Shown: positions 1 through 9,672, numbered from the stretch's first letter. The stretch: DNA of 64,000 nucleotides from PMG-095 sp037200885 (GCA_037200885.1 JBBCIN010000001.1:372001-436000); one strand, 5' to 3'. Numbers and translations are program-made. Notes: a model not told the origin generated them from the sequence alone.

Positions 1-336
1 GAGCAGCGATACATCGTGCCCGATGCGCACACGGTTGCCGATTATCAGTGCCGCGCCGATGTCGCAGTGAAGTGAGCCGCTGATCAAAGTGAAGGTCCCG
101 ATGGAGATGTCTTTACACGGGTTACCCTCACCCGTGATTCGAATCGGACCCTGTACGAGCGAGCTGTTGCCGATCTTCATCCCCGCGCTGCGCAGGAGTG
201 CGGTGCGCGTGCGGCTGAAAGACTGCGGCGGAAAGCCCGCTGCAATTTGCGCCAAGATACGTCGAGAGAGCAGCGCTTCGACCTCTTCGAAGGCGACCCG
301 CTTCAGATGGGGCCAGAACACGCTGTTCGGTTTCAT
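1..336 (-). CDS. Hexapeptide-repeat acyltransferase, partial (3' part cut by window edge)
   Basis: The first 112 residues are visible; the gene runs off the left edge. From about residue 60 the translation has the hexapeptide pattern of left-handed beta-helix acyltransferases: KIGNSSLVQGPIRI, then CKDISIGTFTLI, CDIGAALIIGNRVRIGHDV. The last stretch resembles the WcaF/NodL/CysE type of O-acetyltransferase, whose catalytic His usually lies near IGHDV. Such enzymes acetylate sugars or sugar-nucleotide products during polysaccharide or lipid-glycan synthesis. The acceptor cannot be inferred because the C-terminus and the downstream gene are missing. I chose the ATG at 334-336; an in-frame GTG lies four codons upstream. 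No clear ribosome site is visible. Confidence 0.75.
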   Translation of the reverse strand, partial: MKPNSVFWPHLKRVAFEEVEALLSRRILAQIAAGFPPQSFSRTRTALLRSAGMKIGNSSLVQGPIRITGEGNPCKDISIGTFTLISGSLHCDIGAALIIGNRVRIGHDVSLL

Positions 337-902
337 TCGTGTGCTCACTCTGAGGGTTGAGTTGCTGCGTACCCGTTGGCCACCTTCGCTGCGACTGCAA
401 ATTATCAGCCAAGGTATGCACGCGGATTCTCCGGCTCAGTTGCCGCCCCGTCTACGGCTGAGCGCGCTCTCGGATGGGGCATGCCGCCACAGTGAGACAT
501 TGTGGGCATAAATATCACACGCGGTCCATCCCTAAGCAAGCCGCGCCCGTCCGGGCGGGTGACATCAGCACGAAAAAGCAGCGACGTCACGATGGCGAGT
601 TTGGACACCCATGATTCCACCCTCGGTGCCTTCTCAATCGCATCGCGCACGCGGCTCAGCGCGAGCTGCCCAATTTCGACGGCGCTCATTGTCCGCATGG
701 GCTCACTGAACGAATCCGAATTCGCGCGTCGGGACTAGGCGCCAACATGCATGGACGAGTTAGTCAGTTTGCAAGTCTCGCGCTGTGAACGAGCTCCGCA
801 TCCCATGAGTTTGCGGGGGAGACTGAAGGCGAGTGTGCGAGGAATGCGCTATTTTCACGCCCGTCGAAAGAAAGATGGGAGCGTGATAACGTCGGCCGCA
901 TC
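337..902. other. 566-bp region without a confident gene
   Basis: This stretch lies between the divergent acyltransferase and the Cys-rich lipoprotein. Apart from one doubtful minus-strand reading frame (405-698, listed separately) I see no coding pattern, RNA gene, strong hairpin or repeat. It probably holds the two divergent promoters. Confidence 0.4.
405..698 (-). CDS. Possible small hypothetical protein
   Basis: A 97-residue open frame lies upstream of the acyltransferase on the same strand. Its first half looks like an amphipathic helix (MSAVEIGQLALSRVRDAIEK) followed by a short hydrophobic part. Its second half is low in order and Pro/Arg-rich. I do not recognise a family. Overlapping plus-strand frames are equally open, so it may be non-coding or the decayed N-terminus of a former gene. 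Confidence 0.2.
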   Translation of the reverse strand: MRTMSAVEIGQLALSRVRDAIEKAPRVESWVSKLAIVTSLLFRADVTRPDGRGLLRDGPRVIFMPTMSHCGGMPHPRARSAVDGAATEPENPRAYLG

Positions 903-2404
903 TTGGGGTCGTTTCGTACTTTCATTGTGCTGTCGCTCAGCTGCGTGTGCACCGTAGCGGGCTGTGGAAACCTGCTCGGCCTGGGTGGCTACAGTGTTGC
1001 AGACGACAACGTTGGCCCGGGCGAAGCAGGCACCGGAAATAATGCGGGCAGTCATGTGGAAGGAGGCAGCGCCGGCGTGGACACGGCCGACGGCGGCACG
1101 AGCGGCGCTTTGGCAGCCGGCGGAGCGCCGGCTTCCTGCCCAGCCGGCTGCGACGACGCCAATGACTGCACTGATGACAGCTGCATGTCGGGCGCGTGCG
1201 TGCACGCGGCTCTGGCTCAAGGGATGGCTTGCGGGGTGGGGCGCAGCTGTGACGCGCAGGCCGTTTGCGTGCGCTGTCGCGCACCGCCGCGGGAACCACT
1301 CGGGATGTCGGTTGCACGGCGAGCGCGCCGGTTTGCCTCGGCGTTGGGCCCGACGCGGCGTGTGGTGGCTGCTCGATTCCCGCAGACTGCGACGATGGGA
1401 ACGAGTGCACGAGTGAAACTTGTACCGCCGGAAAATGCGTTGTTACCGTGGTTGCGGCTGGGACCCCGTGCGCCACGGGTGTGTGCAACGGCACCGCTGA
1501 CGCAGAGAAATGCGTGGCATGCGCGGACAACGCTGCTGGCACGGCGCAAGACGCGGGGTGCAATTCCGCGCAGCCCCTGTGCGACGCGAGCAGCACGCCG
1601 ACTTGCTACGAGTGCCTCACTGGGAAGGATTGTGCGCCGGACGATGTGAGCTGCACCGTAGAAACGTGCAACGACCATGTGTGCTCGCACGTGGCCACCG
1701 ATAGCCAATGCCCGGCGAGCGGAGACGTGTGCAATCCCAACAAATGCGATATCGCGGCACCCGGGGGTTGCAAACAAGTCGACATCACTTCAGAGAGCTC
1801 GATCGTCGGCACGGCCGTGGACGGTGGGAACGGAGGCTTCGAGGATTCGGTCCTCGATCCGTCGAACACTCCTCCGGTCGCCGACACATGGGGCGCCAAC
1901 GGTTGGCTCGAAACGGGCAACTACTACATCATCTACCAGTGTGGGAGCGGCGGTTGCACGGGTAGCAATGGCGCCACTTTGCCAGAGCCCCCAATCTCGG
2001 TTGGCGGGGCCTTCATTGCTTGGACTGGCAGCAAGTTCGACTCGGGCGAGACCGAGTTGTATCGCGCTATCTCGTTTCCGGTTGGCACGACGAAGGTCCA
2101 GCTATTGGTCGATACCAATTTCCAAACCAAGAGCACCGCGACCACGAACCATGATTACTTCGAGGTCCGTCTGTTGGATTCGAACCTAGCTCAGATTGGT
2201 GCGCCACTCGCCGCGCTTTCGAACGCGAACGCGCAAACCGGGACCGCACACGCTTGGACCAAGGACGGTATCAACGTGACTCGCGATGCATCCGCACTGG
2301 CCGGCAAGGCCGTATTCCTGATGATTTGGACCAGCGTAGACACCACGCTTCGGTCGGATTTCTTTTTCGACAACGTTCGGGTCATCGCGACCGTCTGCAA
2401 GTGA
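903..2404 (+). CDS. Cys-rich secreted lipoprotein, interrupted by a frameshift near 1281
   Basis: The N-terminus is a lipoprotein signal peptide (FIVLSLSCVCTVAGC, lipobox VAGC) followed by a Gly/Ala/Ser linker. Cys-rich repeats come next (CDDANDCTDDSC, CDDGNECTSETC, CAPDDVSCTVETC), typical of myxobacterial surface proteins. The C-terminal 200 residues form a beta-rich domain (GGFEDSVLDP ... DNVRVIATVCK) resembling a jelly-roll or carbohydrate-binding-like module. The first part reads in the frame starting at TTG 903, the rest in the frame open from 1265 to 2404. One extra base after 1281 would join them as CVRCRDTAAGTT, matching the internal repeat CVACADNAAGT further on. This is either a real single-base deletion or a sequencing error. 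The ligand is unknown. Confidence 0.65.
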
Positions 2405-2491
2405 AGCGTTCCTTGCGAATATTCCGCACTAGCCGCCTGGCCGGGAACAATTGGCGAGCCCGCCCGCTCACGCGCTGCTATAGGCCGCCCC

Positions 2492-3826
2492 GTGCGCGGA
2501 CCGGAAGAGGTCATCAGTGTGTCTGAGTTGGACCGGCGCTTGCGCCGCTCGGTCGAGGACGCGTCCAGTCGGGTGTGGGTCGAGGGCGAAGTCAGTTCGC
2601 TCAAGCGAGCGCCGAGCGGGCACGTGTACTTTAGCCTCAAGGATGAAGCCGAAGACGCGATCATCGAGTGCGTGATGTATCGCTTCAACGCCCTGCGCGC
2701 CCGCCGTCACCTGAACGAGGGCGCACGCTTGCAGCTGATCGGTCAAGCGACGGTCTGGGCGCCGCGCGGCCGCTTGCAATTCGTGGCGAGCGAGGTTCGC
2801 CCGGCCGGTCGAGGCGCCCTGCTCGAGGCGCTCGAACAGCTGAAGGAGCGCCTGGCCGCCGAAGGGCTATTTGCCGCCGCGCGAAAGCGTCCGCTGCCAA
2901 GCGAACCGCACGTCGTGGGAGTAGTGACCAGTGCCTCGGGCGCGGCGTTTCACGACATCGTAAGCGTCGCTTTTCGACGCGGTGACCTGAAAATCGTGCT
3001 CGCGCCTGCGCTGGTACAGGGCGATGGCGCGCCGGAGAGCCTGGTGCGCGCGCTGGATTTGATCGAGCGATATCCCGGCCTGGACGTCGTGGTGATTGGC
3101 CGAGGCGGAGGCTCCGGCGAAGATTTGATGGCGTTCAACGATGAGCGCGTCGTGCGCCGCGTAGCCGGCTTCCGCGTACCCGTAGTCAGTGCGGTGGGAC
3201 ATGAGGTCGACTTTTCGCTCACCGATCTGGCCGCCGACGTGCGAGCCGCAACGCCCTCGCAAGCCGCCGAGCTCGTCGTGCCCGAGGGTCGAGCACGCGC
3301 GGCCGCCTGGCAGCGCGCCCACTCCGCGCTGCAGCGCGCCACCCTGGCTCGCATTCTGCGTTGGCGCGGCCAGATCGAGCGCGCTCGCGCGCGGCTGTCT
3401 GATCCGCGCTTCATGATCGCCGAGCGCCAACAAGAGCTCGATGAGCTGACCGCCGACCTCGGTCGTCGGGCGACCGAAACCGTGGCTCGACGCCGCGCGG
3501 CCCTGGAACTACTGACCCGACGGCTGTATACGCGTCACCCGCGAGCCGTGCTGGCCGGCGCGCGCGCCGAGCTCGGACCGCTCGACGTGCGCCTGCAGCA
3601 TGCGGCGCGCCGCCGCTTCGCCCGTTCCGAAGCGCGCTTGGCGGATGCCGCGACGCGGCTAAATGGGCTTTCTCCGCTCACTATCTTGGGCCGCGGCTAT
3701 GCCATCGCCACGCGCACGGACGGCCGCGCGATTCGGTCGGCGGATGACGTGGCGGTGGGTGACGAACTGACGCTGCGCTTGGGGCGTGGGCGCCTACGAA
3801 CTCGGGTAGAAGGGCAGGAATCGTGA
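2492..3826 (+). CDS. xseA: Exodeoxyribonuclease VII large subunit
   Basis: XseA with XseB forms exonuclease VII, which degrades single-stranded DNA from both ends and acts in mismatch repair and recombination. The N-terminal OB fold (about 5-105; RVWVEGEVSSLKRAPSGHVY) and the catalytic domain with GRGGGSGEDLMAFNDE are clear. A long Arg/Ala-rich helical region and the C-terminal GRGYAI segment follow. At 444 residues it has the usual length. The small subunit gene xseB is not next to it. The GTG start at 2492 follows a -10-like TATAGG by 7 bases with no ribosome site, so the message may be leaderless. It overlaps aroE by 4 bp. Confidence 0.96.
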   Translation: MRGPEEVISVSELDRRLRRSVEDASSRVWVEGEVSSLKRAPSGHVYFSLKDEAEDAIIECVMYRFNALRARRHLNEGARLQLIGQATVWAPRGRLQFVASEVRPAGRGALLEALEQLKERLAAEGLFAAARKRPLPSEPHVVGVVTSASGAAFHDIVSVAFRRGDLKIVLAPALVQGDGAPESLVRALDLIERYPGLDVVVIGRGGGSGEDLMAFNDERVVRRVAGFRVPVVSAVGHEVDFSLTDLAADVRAATPSQAAELVVPEGRARAAAWQRAHSALQRATLARILRWRGQIERARARLSDPRFMIAERQQELDELTADLGRRATETVARRRAALELLTRRLYTRHPRAVLAGARAELGPLDVRLQHAARRRFARSEARLADAATRLNGLSPLTILGRGYAIATRTDGRAIRSADDVAVGDELTLRLGRGRLRTRVEGQES

Positions 3827-4728
3827 AAGCTGCTAGCGCCAGCCAGCGTTTCGTTCTGATTGGCCATCCGGTGGCTCATTCGCTGTCGCCGGCAATCCAT
3901 CGTGCGGCCTACCAGAACTTGGATTTACCGCACAGCTACGAGCTCGTCGACTGCCCAGACGAGGCCGCGGTGGTCAAGATCGTCGAAGCGTTGCGCAGCG
4001 GCGAGATTGCCGGAGCAAACGTGACCATTCCGTGGAAGCGCCTGGCGCTGAAGCTGGCCGATATGGTGGCGCCGTCGGTGCAACGCGTCGGCGTTGCCAA
4101 CGTGCTGGCGCGCGGCGCTGATGGCGCAATCGTCGCGCACAACACCGACGTGCCCGCGTTGGCGGAAGAATTTCAGCGCTTGGCGGGCTCGGTACGCCGC
4201 GTGCTGGTGATTGGTAATGGTGGGTCCGCGCCCGCGGTGGTCGCAGCGGCGCAAGACGCAGGTGCGGATCGCGTCGCGCTCACGGCGCGCAAATTCGTCG
4301 CCGCCGTGCCCGAAGCGGAGTGGCCGCACGCTGCTGAGCTCGTTGCGCAAGGGGTCTCGCTACTCGCTTGGCCCGAGTCCGACGCACGCGCCAAGTCTAG
4401 GCTGCGGGAAGTGGTCGCGCGCATCGATTTGATCGTCAATTGCACGAGCGCGGGCATGACGGGCGCGGATGACGGCAAAACAATGGCCGAGATCGTGCCC
4501 TGGGAGCACATCCCGCAGAGCGCGCTCGCCTATGACTTGATCTACAATCCGGCCGCGACGCCGTTCCTCGAACGCGCAAAGAGCTGCGGCCTCAGCGCCG
4601 AAAATGGCCTCGGCATGTTGGTGGCACAAGCGGCCTTGGCGATCGAGCTGTGGCTATCGGTGTCGCCATCGCGCGCCGTGCTCTTGGCGGCGGCGGAGTC
4701 CGAGCTCGCCGCGCGAGGACATCGGTGA
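3823..4728 (+). CDS. aroE: Shikimate dehydrogenase
   Basis: Catalyses NADPH-dependent reduction of 3-dehydroshikimate to shikimate in chorismate synthesis. The substrate domain shows GHPVAHSLSPAIHRAAY and ANVTIPWK, with catalytic Lys at about residue 72, and NTD with catalytic Asp at about 109. The nucleotide loop is VIGNGGSAPAVVAA, followed by NCTSAGM and a C-terminal GLGMLVAQAALA. The length of 301 residues is slightly above the usual 270-290. The start GTG overlaps the xseA stop (GTGA). The gene's own stop overlaps the next start in the same way, so the three genes should be translated together. Confidence 0.95.
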   Translation: MKAASASQRFVLIGHPVAHSLSPAIHRAAYQNLDLPHSYELVDCPDEAAVVKIVEALRSGEIAGANVTIPWKRLALKLADMVAPSVQRVGVANVLARGADGAIVAHNTDVPALAEEFQRLAGSVRRVLVIGNGGSAPAVVAAAQDAGADRVALTARKFVAAVPEAEWPHAAELVAQGVSLLAWPESDARAKSRLREVVARIDLIVNCTSAGMTGADDGKTMAEIVPWEHIPQSALAYDLIYNPAATPFLERAKSCGLSAENGLGMLVAQAALAIELWLSVSPSRAVLLAAAESELAARGHR

Positions 4729-6731
4729 AGTCGCGCGAGGGCAAGCGAGGCGCGCTGGATGGCGCTTGGCCGTTCGTCGAGACGCACTCGGATCTGTTGC
4801 CGGCCGAGCGGGAATGGCTGCACACCAACGGTGCCGGCGCGTACTCGATGAGTACGATCGCAATGATGCATACGCGCCGTCACCATGGTGCGTTCATCGC
4901 GGCGTTGGCGCCGCCGCTCGGCAGGCACGTGATCGTGAGCCACGCCGAAACGAACATCACGGTCGATGAGGACCGCCGCCGCGTGTACCGCTTGGCGACC
5001 CATCAATTCCCGAACGTAGCCCCCACGCCGGGCTATCGGCTACTGCAGAGCTTTGCCCAAGATCCATTGCCGCGTTGGGTGTTTCGTCTGGGGGCTCACA
5101 CGCTCGAGCGCACCATGTGCCTCGCGCGCGGAAAGAACGCGATGATCATCGGCTACACCTGGCGCGGCCGCGTTCCGGCCCGGGTCAGCATGCGCCCGCT
5201 GATGCCGCTGCGACCGGTCGAAGGTTTGATGGTCGAGCACGGAGCGATGAATCAAGTAGTGCTACTTCGTGGCGGCTCGGTCGAAGTGCAACCGATCTCC
5301 GAGCTGCCGCCGATCGCTTTCAAACACGACGGTGTGTTCATGGGCTCGCCCGATTGGTGGCGCCGCTTCGAGTATCTGGAAGATCGTCGTCTGGGCAACG
5401 CCTTTCAGGAAGACATGTGGACTCCGGGCGTATTCGAGCTCGTGCTCGAGCCCAATCGCACGGCCTACCTGGTGACTGCGGTCGGCGCCTTGCCCAGTGA
5501 GTCTCCGGCCGAGCTGCAGGCCGACGTTCGTGAAGCATTGCTGGCGCAAGATCCGGGGCCCTCGCGCGCGCCGCGCGTGCGTCAGATGTTCGTCGCGGCC
5601 GAGCAGTTTTGCGCGGACGCGGTCAAGCATCCAGTAATCCTCGCGGGTTACCCGTGGCACGCCGTCTACACACGGGATCTGGTGCTGTCCGTCGTCGGCT
5701 TGCACCTGGTGCGCGGACGCATGGATCTGGCCCGTCGTGCCCTTGCGACCGCGCTCTCCGAGCTACATGGGGGTCTCTTGCCCGAAACCCTGCTGGTGGT
5801 GGGCAAAAAACGGGCAAAACCAGTGCCCGATGCCACGCTTTGGCTATTCGAGGTCGCCCGTGAGCTGCGCTTGCGTCTGCCCGCCAGTGACCCGTTGTTG
5901 AAGGACCAACTTTACCCGGCGTTGGTGCGCGCGTTTCTGCGCGTGCGCTCACGCCGCAAGCGCTTCGTCTGGTTGACGAGCGAGGGCCTGGTGGCCAACG
6001 GCGCGCCGAGCGTCGCTTTGACCTGGATGGACGCGCATGTGGGGCCAGAGCTCGTCACGCCACGCCGCGGGGTCGCGATCGAATTGCAGGCACTTTGGAC
6101 CAAGGGCGCGGAAACGCTCGCCGGCTTGGCGCGCGAATACGGTCACGAACGGCTCGCTGATTTGGCCGAGCTCACCATGCACCGGGCGCGCGCCGCCTTT
6201 CGCGCGCGCTTCTGGTGCCACGAAACCGACTATCCATACGATGTGGTGAGTGAAGCGCGAGACACCGCGGAGGCTTGGGCCGATCCCAGCATCCGCCCCA
6301 ATGCGCTGATCGCCCTGGCCGTCGATCCAAAGCTGTTCGACGGGCCGCAAACGCGCGCGATTTTGGACCGCGTCCAGAGCGATTTGCTGACTCCGCGCGG
6401 GATACGCAGCTTGTCGCCGAGCGACAACCGCTACATCGGTTTCTTCTCTGGTACGAGCGAGGAACGCGAGTTTTCGTACCATCAGGGCAGCGCCTGGGCG
6501 CATCTGCTCGGCTTCTACGTGCGCGCTTCGCTGCGGTTCTCGCCCGATGATGACGATTTGCCCGGCGAATTGCGGGTACTCGTCGAGAACGCCGCCGAGG
6601 GTAATCTGCTGCTCGGCCAAGTGGCGCAGCTCACCGACGGCGAGAGCCCGTATCGCTCACGCGGCTGTCCCGCGCAGGCGGCCAGTGTCGCAGAGGTGCT
6701 GCGGGCGCTGGTGGTCGATTTGCACCTGTGA
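4725..6731 (+). CDS. Glycogen debranching enzyme, archaeal/bacterial GDE type (amylo-alpha-1,6-glucosidase)
   Basis: About 668 residues. The N-terminal domain begins EREWLHTNGAGAYSMSTIA and contains the HTRRHHGAFIAAL segment of the GDE_N family. The C-terminal (alpha/alpha)6 barrel contains AGYPWHAVYTRD, LLPETLL, WMDAHVG, RPNALIALA and EFSYHQGSAWAHLLG. The last two are the typical catalytic-barrel motifs of GH133-like debranching enzymes. It hydrolyses alpha-1,6 branches in glycogen. Although the frame is open further upstream, the start is taken as GTG 4725, which overlaps the aroE stop by 4 bp. No other glycogen gene is in the window, so the link with xseA-aroE is positional only. Confidence 0.9.
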   Translation: MKSREGKRGALDGAWPFVETHSDLLPAEREWLHTNGAGAYSMSTIAMMHTRRHHGAFIAALAPPLGRHVIVSHAETNITVDEDRRRVYRLATHQFPNVAPTPGYRLLQSFAQDPLPRWVFRLGAHTLERTMCLARGKNAMIIGYTWRGRVPARVSMRPLMPLRPVEGLMVEHGAMNQVVLLRGGSVEVQPISELPPIAFKHDGVFMGSPDWWRRFEYLEDRRLGNAFQEDMWTPGVFELVLEPNRTAYLVTAVGALPSESPAELQADVREALLAQDPGPSRAPRVRQMFVAAEQFCADAVKHPVILAGYPWHAVYTRDLVLSVVGLHLVRGRMDLARRALATALSELHGGLLPETLLVVGKKRAKPVPDATLWLFEVARELRLRLPASDPLLKDQLYPALVRAFLRVRSRRKRFVWLTSEGLVANGAPSVALTWMDAHVGPELVTPRRGVAIELQALWTKGAETLAGLAREYGHERLADLAELTMHRARAAFRARFWCHETDYPYDVVSEARDTAEAWADPSIRPNALIALAVDPKLFDGPQTRAILDRVQSDLLTPRGIRSLSPSDNRYIGFFSGTSEEREFSYHQGSAWAHLLGFYVRASLRFSPDDDDLPGELRVLVENAAEGNLLLGQVAQLTDGESPYRSRGCPAQAASVAEVLRALVVDLHL

Positions 6732-6747
6732 GCGCTCGACGACGGTC

Positions 6748-9672
6748 CTAGAACTTGACGTCCAAGCTGGCCAAGAAGCTGCGGCCATCTTGTGTAATGC
6801 TGGTTTGCTTGAATTCCGTGCTGACCGGGACGCTGTAGCGCCAATCGAGCGCATTGTAGACGCCGAATGCATAGTGCACGCCGTAGCGCGGTTCTTCGCC
6901 ACTGAACACCAGGTCGAGAATCGCGGCAGAGCCGGTCTTTCCCTGCGCGGTGGGGTCGGCGCTGTTTTCGTAGCGGTCGAAGCGCGGGCCTTCCACCGTC
7001 AGGCGCGTGCCCAAGGTCAGGGCTCGGCCGAGGATCGGAATCGCGCCTTTGAACGACGCCAGGTGGATTGGCGCGTTGGCGACCGAGCGCTTGTTCGCGG
7101 CTCTCGAGAACGACACCAAGTCCCCCGCGCTGTTCGTTTCCAAAAAGCGCGGCAGCGAAAACCCGTAGCTCAGCGCGAACATCGCTCCTTGACGAAATTC
7201 GCGGCGCAGTCCGAACTCACCACCGAGCACGACCAACGGTGAGCGCTCGTTCTCGTAATGCAATGGGTCGGCCGAGGTGCCGCTGCCCAAGGTCGAAATC
7301 AGGCGCGCTGCGTAGTTGGCATAGCCCGTAGCGGTGGCCACCATGCTGGCCGAGAAGCGGTGGGCATGCTCGACCTCTACGGAATACAAGGACTCCGGGC
7401 TCAAGTGCGGGCTTTGCACCTGGGTGTAGCCGTTGTCATTGTAGTAAAGCTCGTAGATGCTCGGCGCGCGAAAGGCCTTGCCCACAATCAGCTTCGTGTT
7501 GCCGGCGGCGTACGGCTTCACGATCAGCGCCGCGCGCGGATTCAACGACGAGCCAAACGTGGAGTAAGCATCCAAGCGCGCGCCGAGCGAGAGCTGAGCG
7601 CGCGAGCTCAACGTCGCATCCGCGAGTGCGTAAAGCGCGCCGACCTGAAATGGCCGACCGTGGCTGCCCGTGTCATCCAAGAACGCGCCGTTGTCGTCGC
7701 TTCCGCGTTGCTCGACCTGGTAGTGTAGTTGGCCTTCGCCGCCGAGTGTCAGGCGAAGGTGAGCCAATGGATTGAACTCCAAGCGTTCTTCGAGCCCCAG
7801 CCAGGAGCCGTGGTAAGTGTCGACCTCGAGCCCGCCGTCCACTGGATCGCGCGGGTATTCACCGCGAAACGTGTAGTGGTTCCAATGCAATCGGGAGAGC
7901 ACCGTCACGGTGTCCGACAGGTGCGGTTCGGCGCGCAGTTCGACGTAGCTTCTGGCGTCAGTCTGCTTCGTGCGAGGATCACCGAACAGGGTGCCGAACT
8001 CGGCGGTGGGCAGGTGCTTTTCGTAGGAGTGCGCCGACCACTCCAGCGATACGAATTTCCAGAATGCGCGACCGCGGAAGGTCCCCGCCTCGAAACCATC
8101 GACGTTGCGGGCGACTCCGTCCTCCGCGGCCGGGCTTCCGACGTACTCGGGGAAGTAAAATTGTCGGCCGTTGCCCCGCCCGAATGCGACGGACGCCCAA
8201 GCGCCGGCGTCCTTACCGAACTTGGCATCACCGCGCACGCGCGCGCGGGCGACGCCGCTTTGATTCGTGGAAATGCCGGCAGAGACGCCCGTCGGCGCGA
8301 CGTCGCGACTGACCACGTTGATCACCCCGGACAGCGCGTTCGTACCGTAGAGCACGGAGCCTGGACCGCGCACGACCTCGATGCGCTGGACGTCTCCCAG
8401 ATCGGTCAGCCCGTCGTAGCCGACGTACGAAGAGCCGATCCAATCGTCGTTCATCGACTGGCCGTCGTAGGTGACCAGTGTCCGGTTCCCATAGCTTCCG
8501 AGTCGACCCAAACCGCGCATGCCCAAGGTGACGTAGCTGCGATCGTCCGACAAATAAACGCCTGGCACGCCGCGCACGGCTTCGGCGATCGTGGGGGGCG
8601 CGAACGTGGACAGTTCGCGTTCACCCACGAGCGTCACCGAGCTCGGGGCATCCTCGACCTGTTCGATGGCGCGCGATGCCGCCACGACCTCTTCCGACTC
8701 GACGAGCACGATTTCGAGCCGAGTCTCGCCATCCAGGGCCACGCCGATCTGACGATCTTCGGAGCGGAACCCCTTGAGCTCGAGATGGACGCGATGCATC
8801 CCTACAGGCAGACGGATAATCGCCGGGGTAAAACCGCTCGCGCGGCCATCGATTTGCACCAATGCGCCCGGTTCGTCGGTGCTGATCAGGGCGCTGCCCA
8901 ACAGCGGTTCGAGCCGCACCAAGACCTGCTCGTGTCCGTGCGCGCCCACCGCGAACGTTTGCTGAGCCGCATGAAAGCCTTCCCGGCCAAAGCTCGCGAC
9001 GTGGTTGCCTGCCGCCAAGGACCGGGCGCACGGCACGGTGCACGCCGCTGCGTCCGGCTCCCCGTCGATGCTCACGTGTGCGCCGACCTCACCGACGAAC
9101 GATACTTCGCCGAGGATCGGCTTCAGTTCCAAATCCAATGCCAGTTCTTGCCCGGGCGCGGCCGCAGATACGTCGACTACGGCGGGCTCGTAGCCCGGGT
9201 ACTTTGCGATCAACTTATAGGCTTGGGGCGCCAGCCCGAGTAACAGGGGACTCGAGCCGCGTGCGCCCAGATCCTCGCGATCGATGTACAATGTCGCGCC
9301 GGCGGGGCGGGTCGTGACCCGGAGCACCATCACGTATCTTCTGATTTGAGCGAGAGCGGTGCTGATCCTGACCCTTGCCTCGCGGTCGTTTTCGCTTTCG
9401 AGCGCTTGCGAATAGTAGCGGAAGGCAGCAGGGTAGGACTTCAACTGCTCGTAGCTGCGCGCGATGTTGAAGAGCACGTTCTTGTTCGGAACGAGTCGAT
9501 TCGAGATCAAGAAGTGCTCGAGCGCGACCTTATAGTCCTGGCGCTGATACGCGTCTGCGCCGAGCGAAAACTCGAGCTCGGCCTGGTCCGCCAAATCATC
9601 GCCGCGCGCTGGCTTCGGCGCCAAGAAGAGCATGGCGAAGAACAGCGCGATTTGTGGCAGTGAACGCGTCAC
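6748..9672 (-). CDS. TonB-dependent outer-membrane receptor with N-terminal TPR and PEGA modules
   Basis: 974 residues. A signal peptide ending near PKPARGDD is followed by a TPR-like region (about 25-110). Three PEGA-like units come next (about 115-310; e.g. TTRPAGATLYIDREDLG and STDEPGALVQIDG). A TonB plug follows (about 335-450; VRGVPGVYLSDD, VEVVRGPGSVLYG-type IEVVRGPGSVLYG, LSGVINVVSRD). The 22-strand-type beta barrel ends in LDVKF with a terminal Phe. The plug and barrel import a ligand across the outer membrane using TonB energy; the ligand is not evident. The periplasmic TPR/PEGA extension is unusual for receptors in general but I believe it recurs in myxobacteria. The gene lies 34 bp after a PEGA-containing Ser/Thr kinase, suggesting one transcript. 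Confidence 0.92.
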   Translation of the reverse strand: MTRSLPQIALFFAMLFLAPKPARGDDLADQAELEFSLGADAYQRQDYKVALEHFLISNRLVPNKNVLFNIARSYEQLKSYPAAFRYYSQALESENDREARVRISTALAQIRRYVMVLRVTTRPAGATLYIDREDLGARGSSPLLLGLAPQAYKLIAKYPGYEPAVVDVSAAAPGQELALDLELKPILGEVSFVGEVGAHVSIDGEPDAAACTVPCARSLAAGNHVASFGREGFHAAQQTFAVGAHGHEQVLVRLEPLLGSALISTDEPGALVQIDGRASGFTPAIIRLPVGMHRVHLELKGFRSEDRQIGVALDGETRLEIVLVESEEVVAASRAIEQVEDAPSSVTLVGERELSTFAPPTIAEAVRGVPGVYLSDDRSYVTLGMRGLGRLGSYGNRTLVTYDGQSMNDDWIGSSYVGYDGLTDLGDVQRIEVVRGPGSVLYGTNALSGVINVVSRDVAPTGVSAGISTNQSGVARARVRGDAKFGKDAGAWASVAFGRGNGRQFYFPEYVGSPAAEDGVARNVDGFEAGTFRGRAFWKFVSLEWSAHSYEKHLPTAEFGTLFGDPRTKQTDARSYVELRAEPHLSDTVTVLSRLHWNHYTFRGEYPRDPVDGGLEVDTYHGSWLGLEERLEFNPLAHLRLTLGGEGQLHYQVEQRGSDDNGAFLDDTGSHGRPFQVGALYALADATLSSRAQLSLGARLDAYSTFGSSLNPRAALIVKPYAAGNTKLIVGKAFRAPSIYELYYNDNGYTQVQSPHLSPESLYSVEVEHAHRFSASMVATATGYANYAARLISTLGSGTSADPLHYENERSPLVVLGGEFGLRREFRQGAMFALSYGFSLPRFLETNSAGDLVSFSRAANKRSVANAPIHLASFKGAIPILGRALTLGTRLTVEGPRFDRYENSADPTAQGKTGSAAILDLVFSGEEPRYGVHYAFGVYNALDWRYSVPVSTEFKQTSITQDGRSFLASLDVKF

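Noticed and set aside
7729..9243. Open plus-strand frame of 504 codons
   Set aside because: It is the antisense of the TonB receptor gene, whose protein has clear domains; high GC leaves long open frames on the opposite strand.
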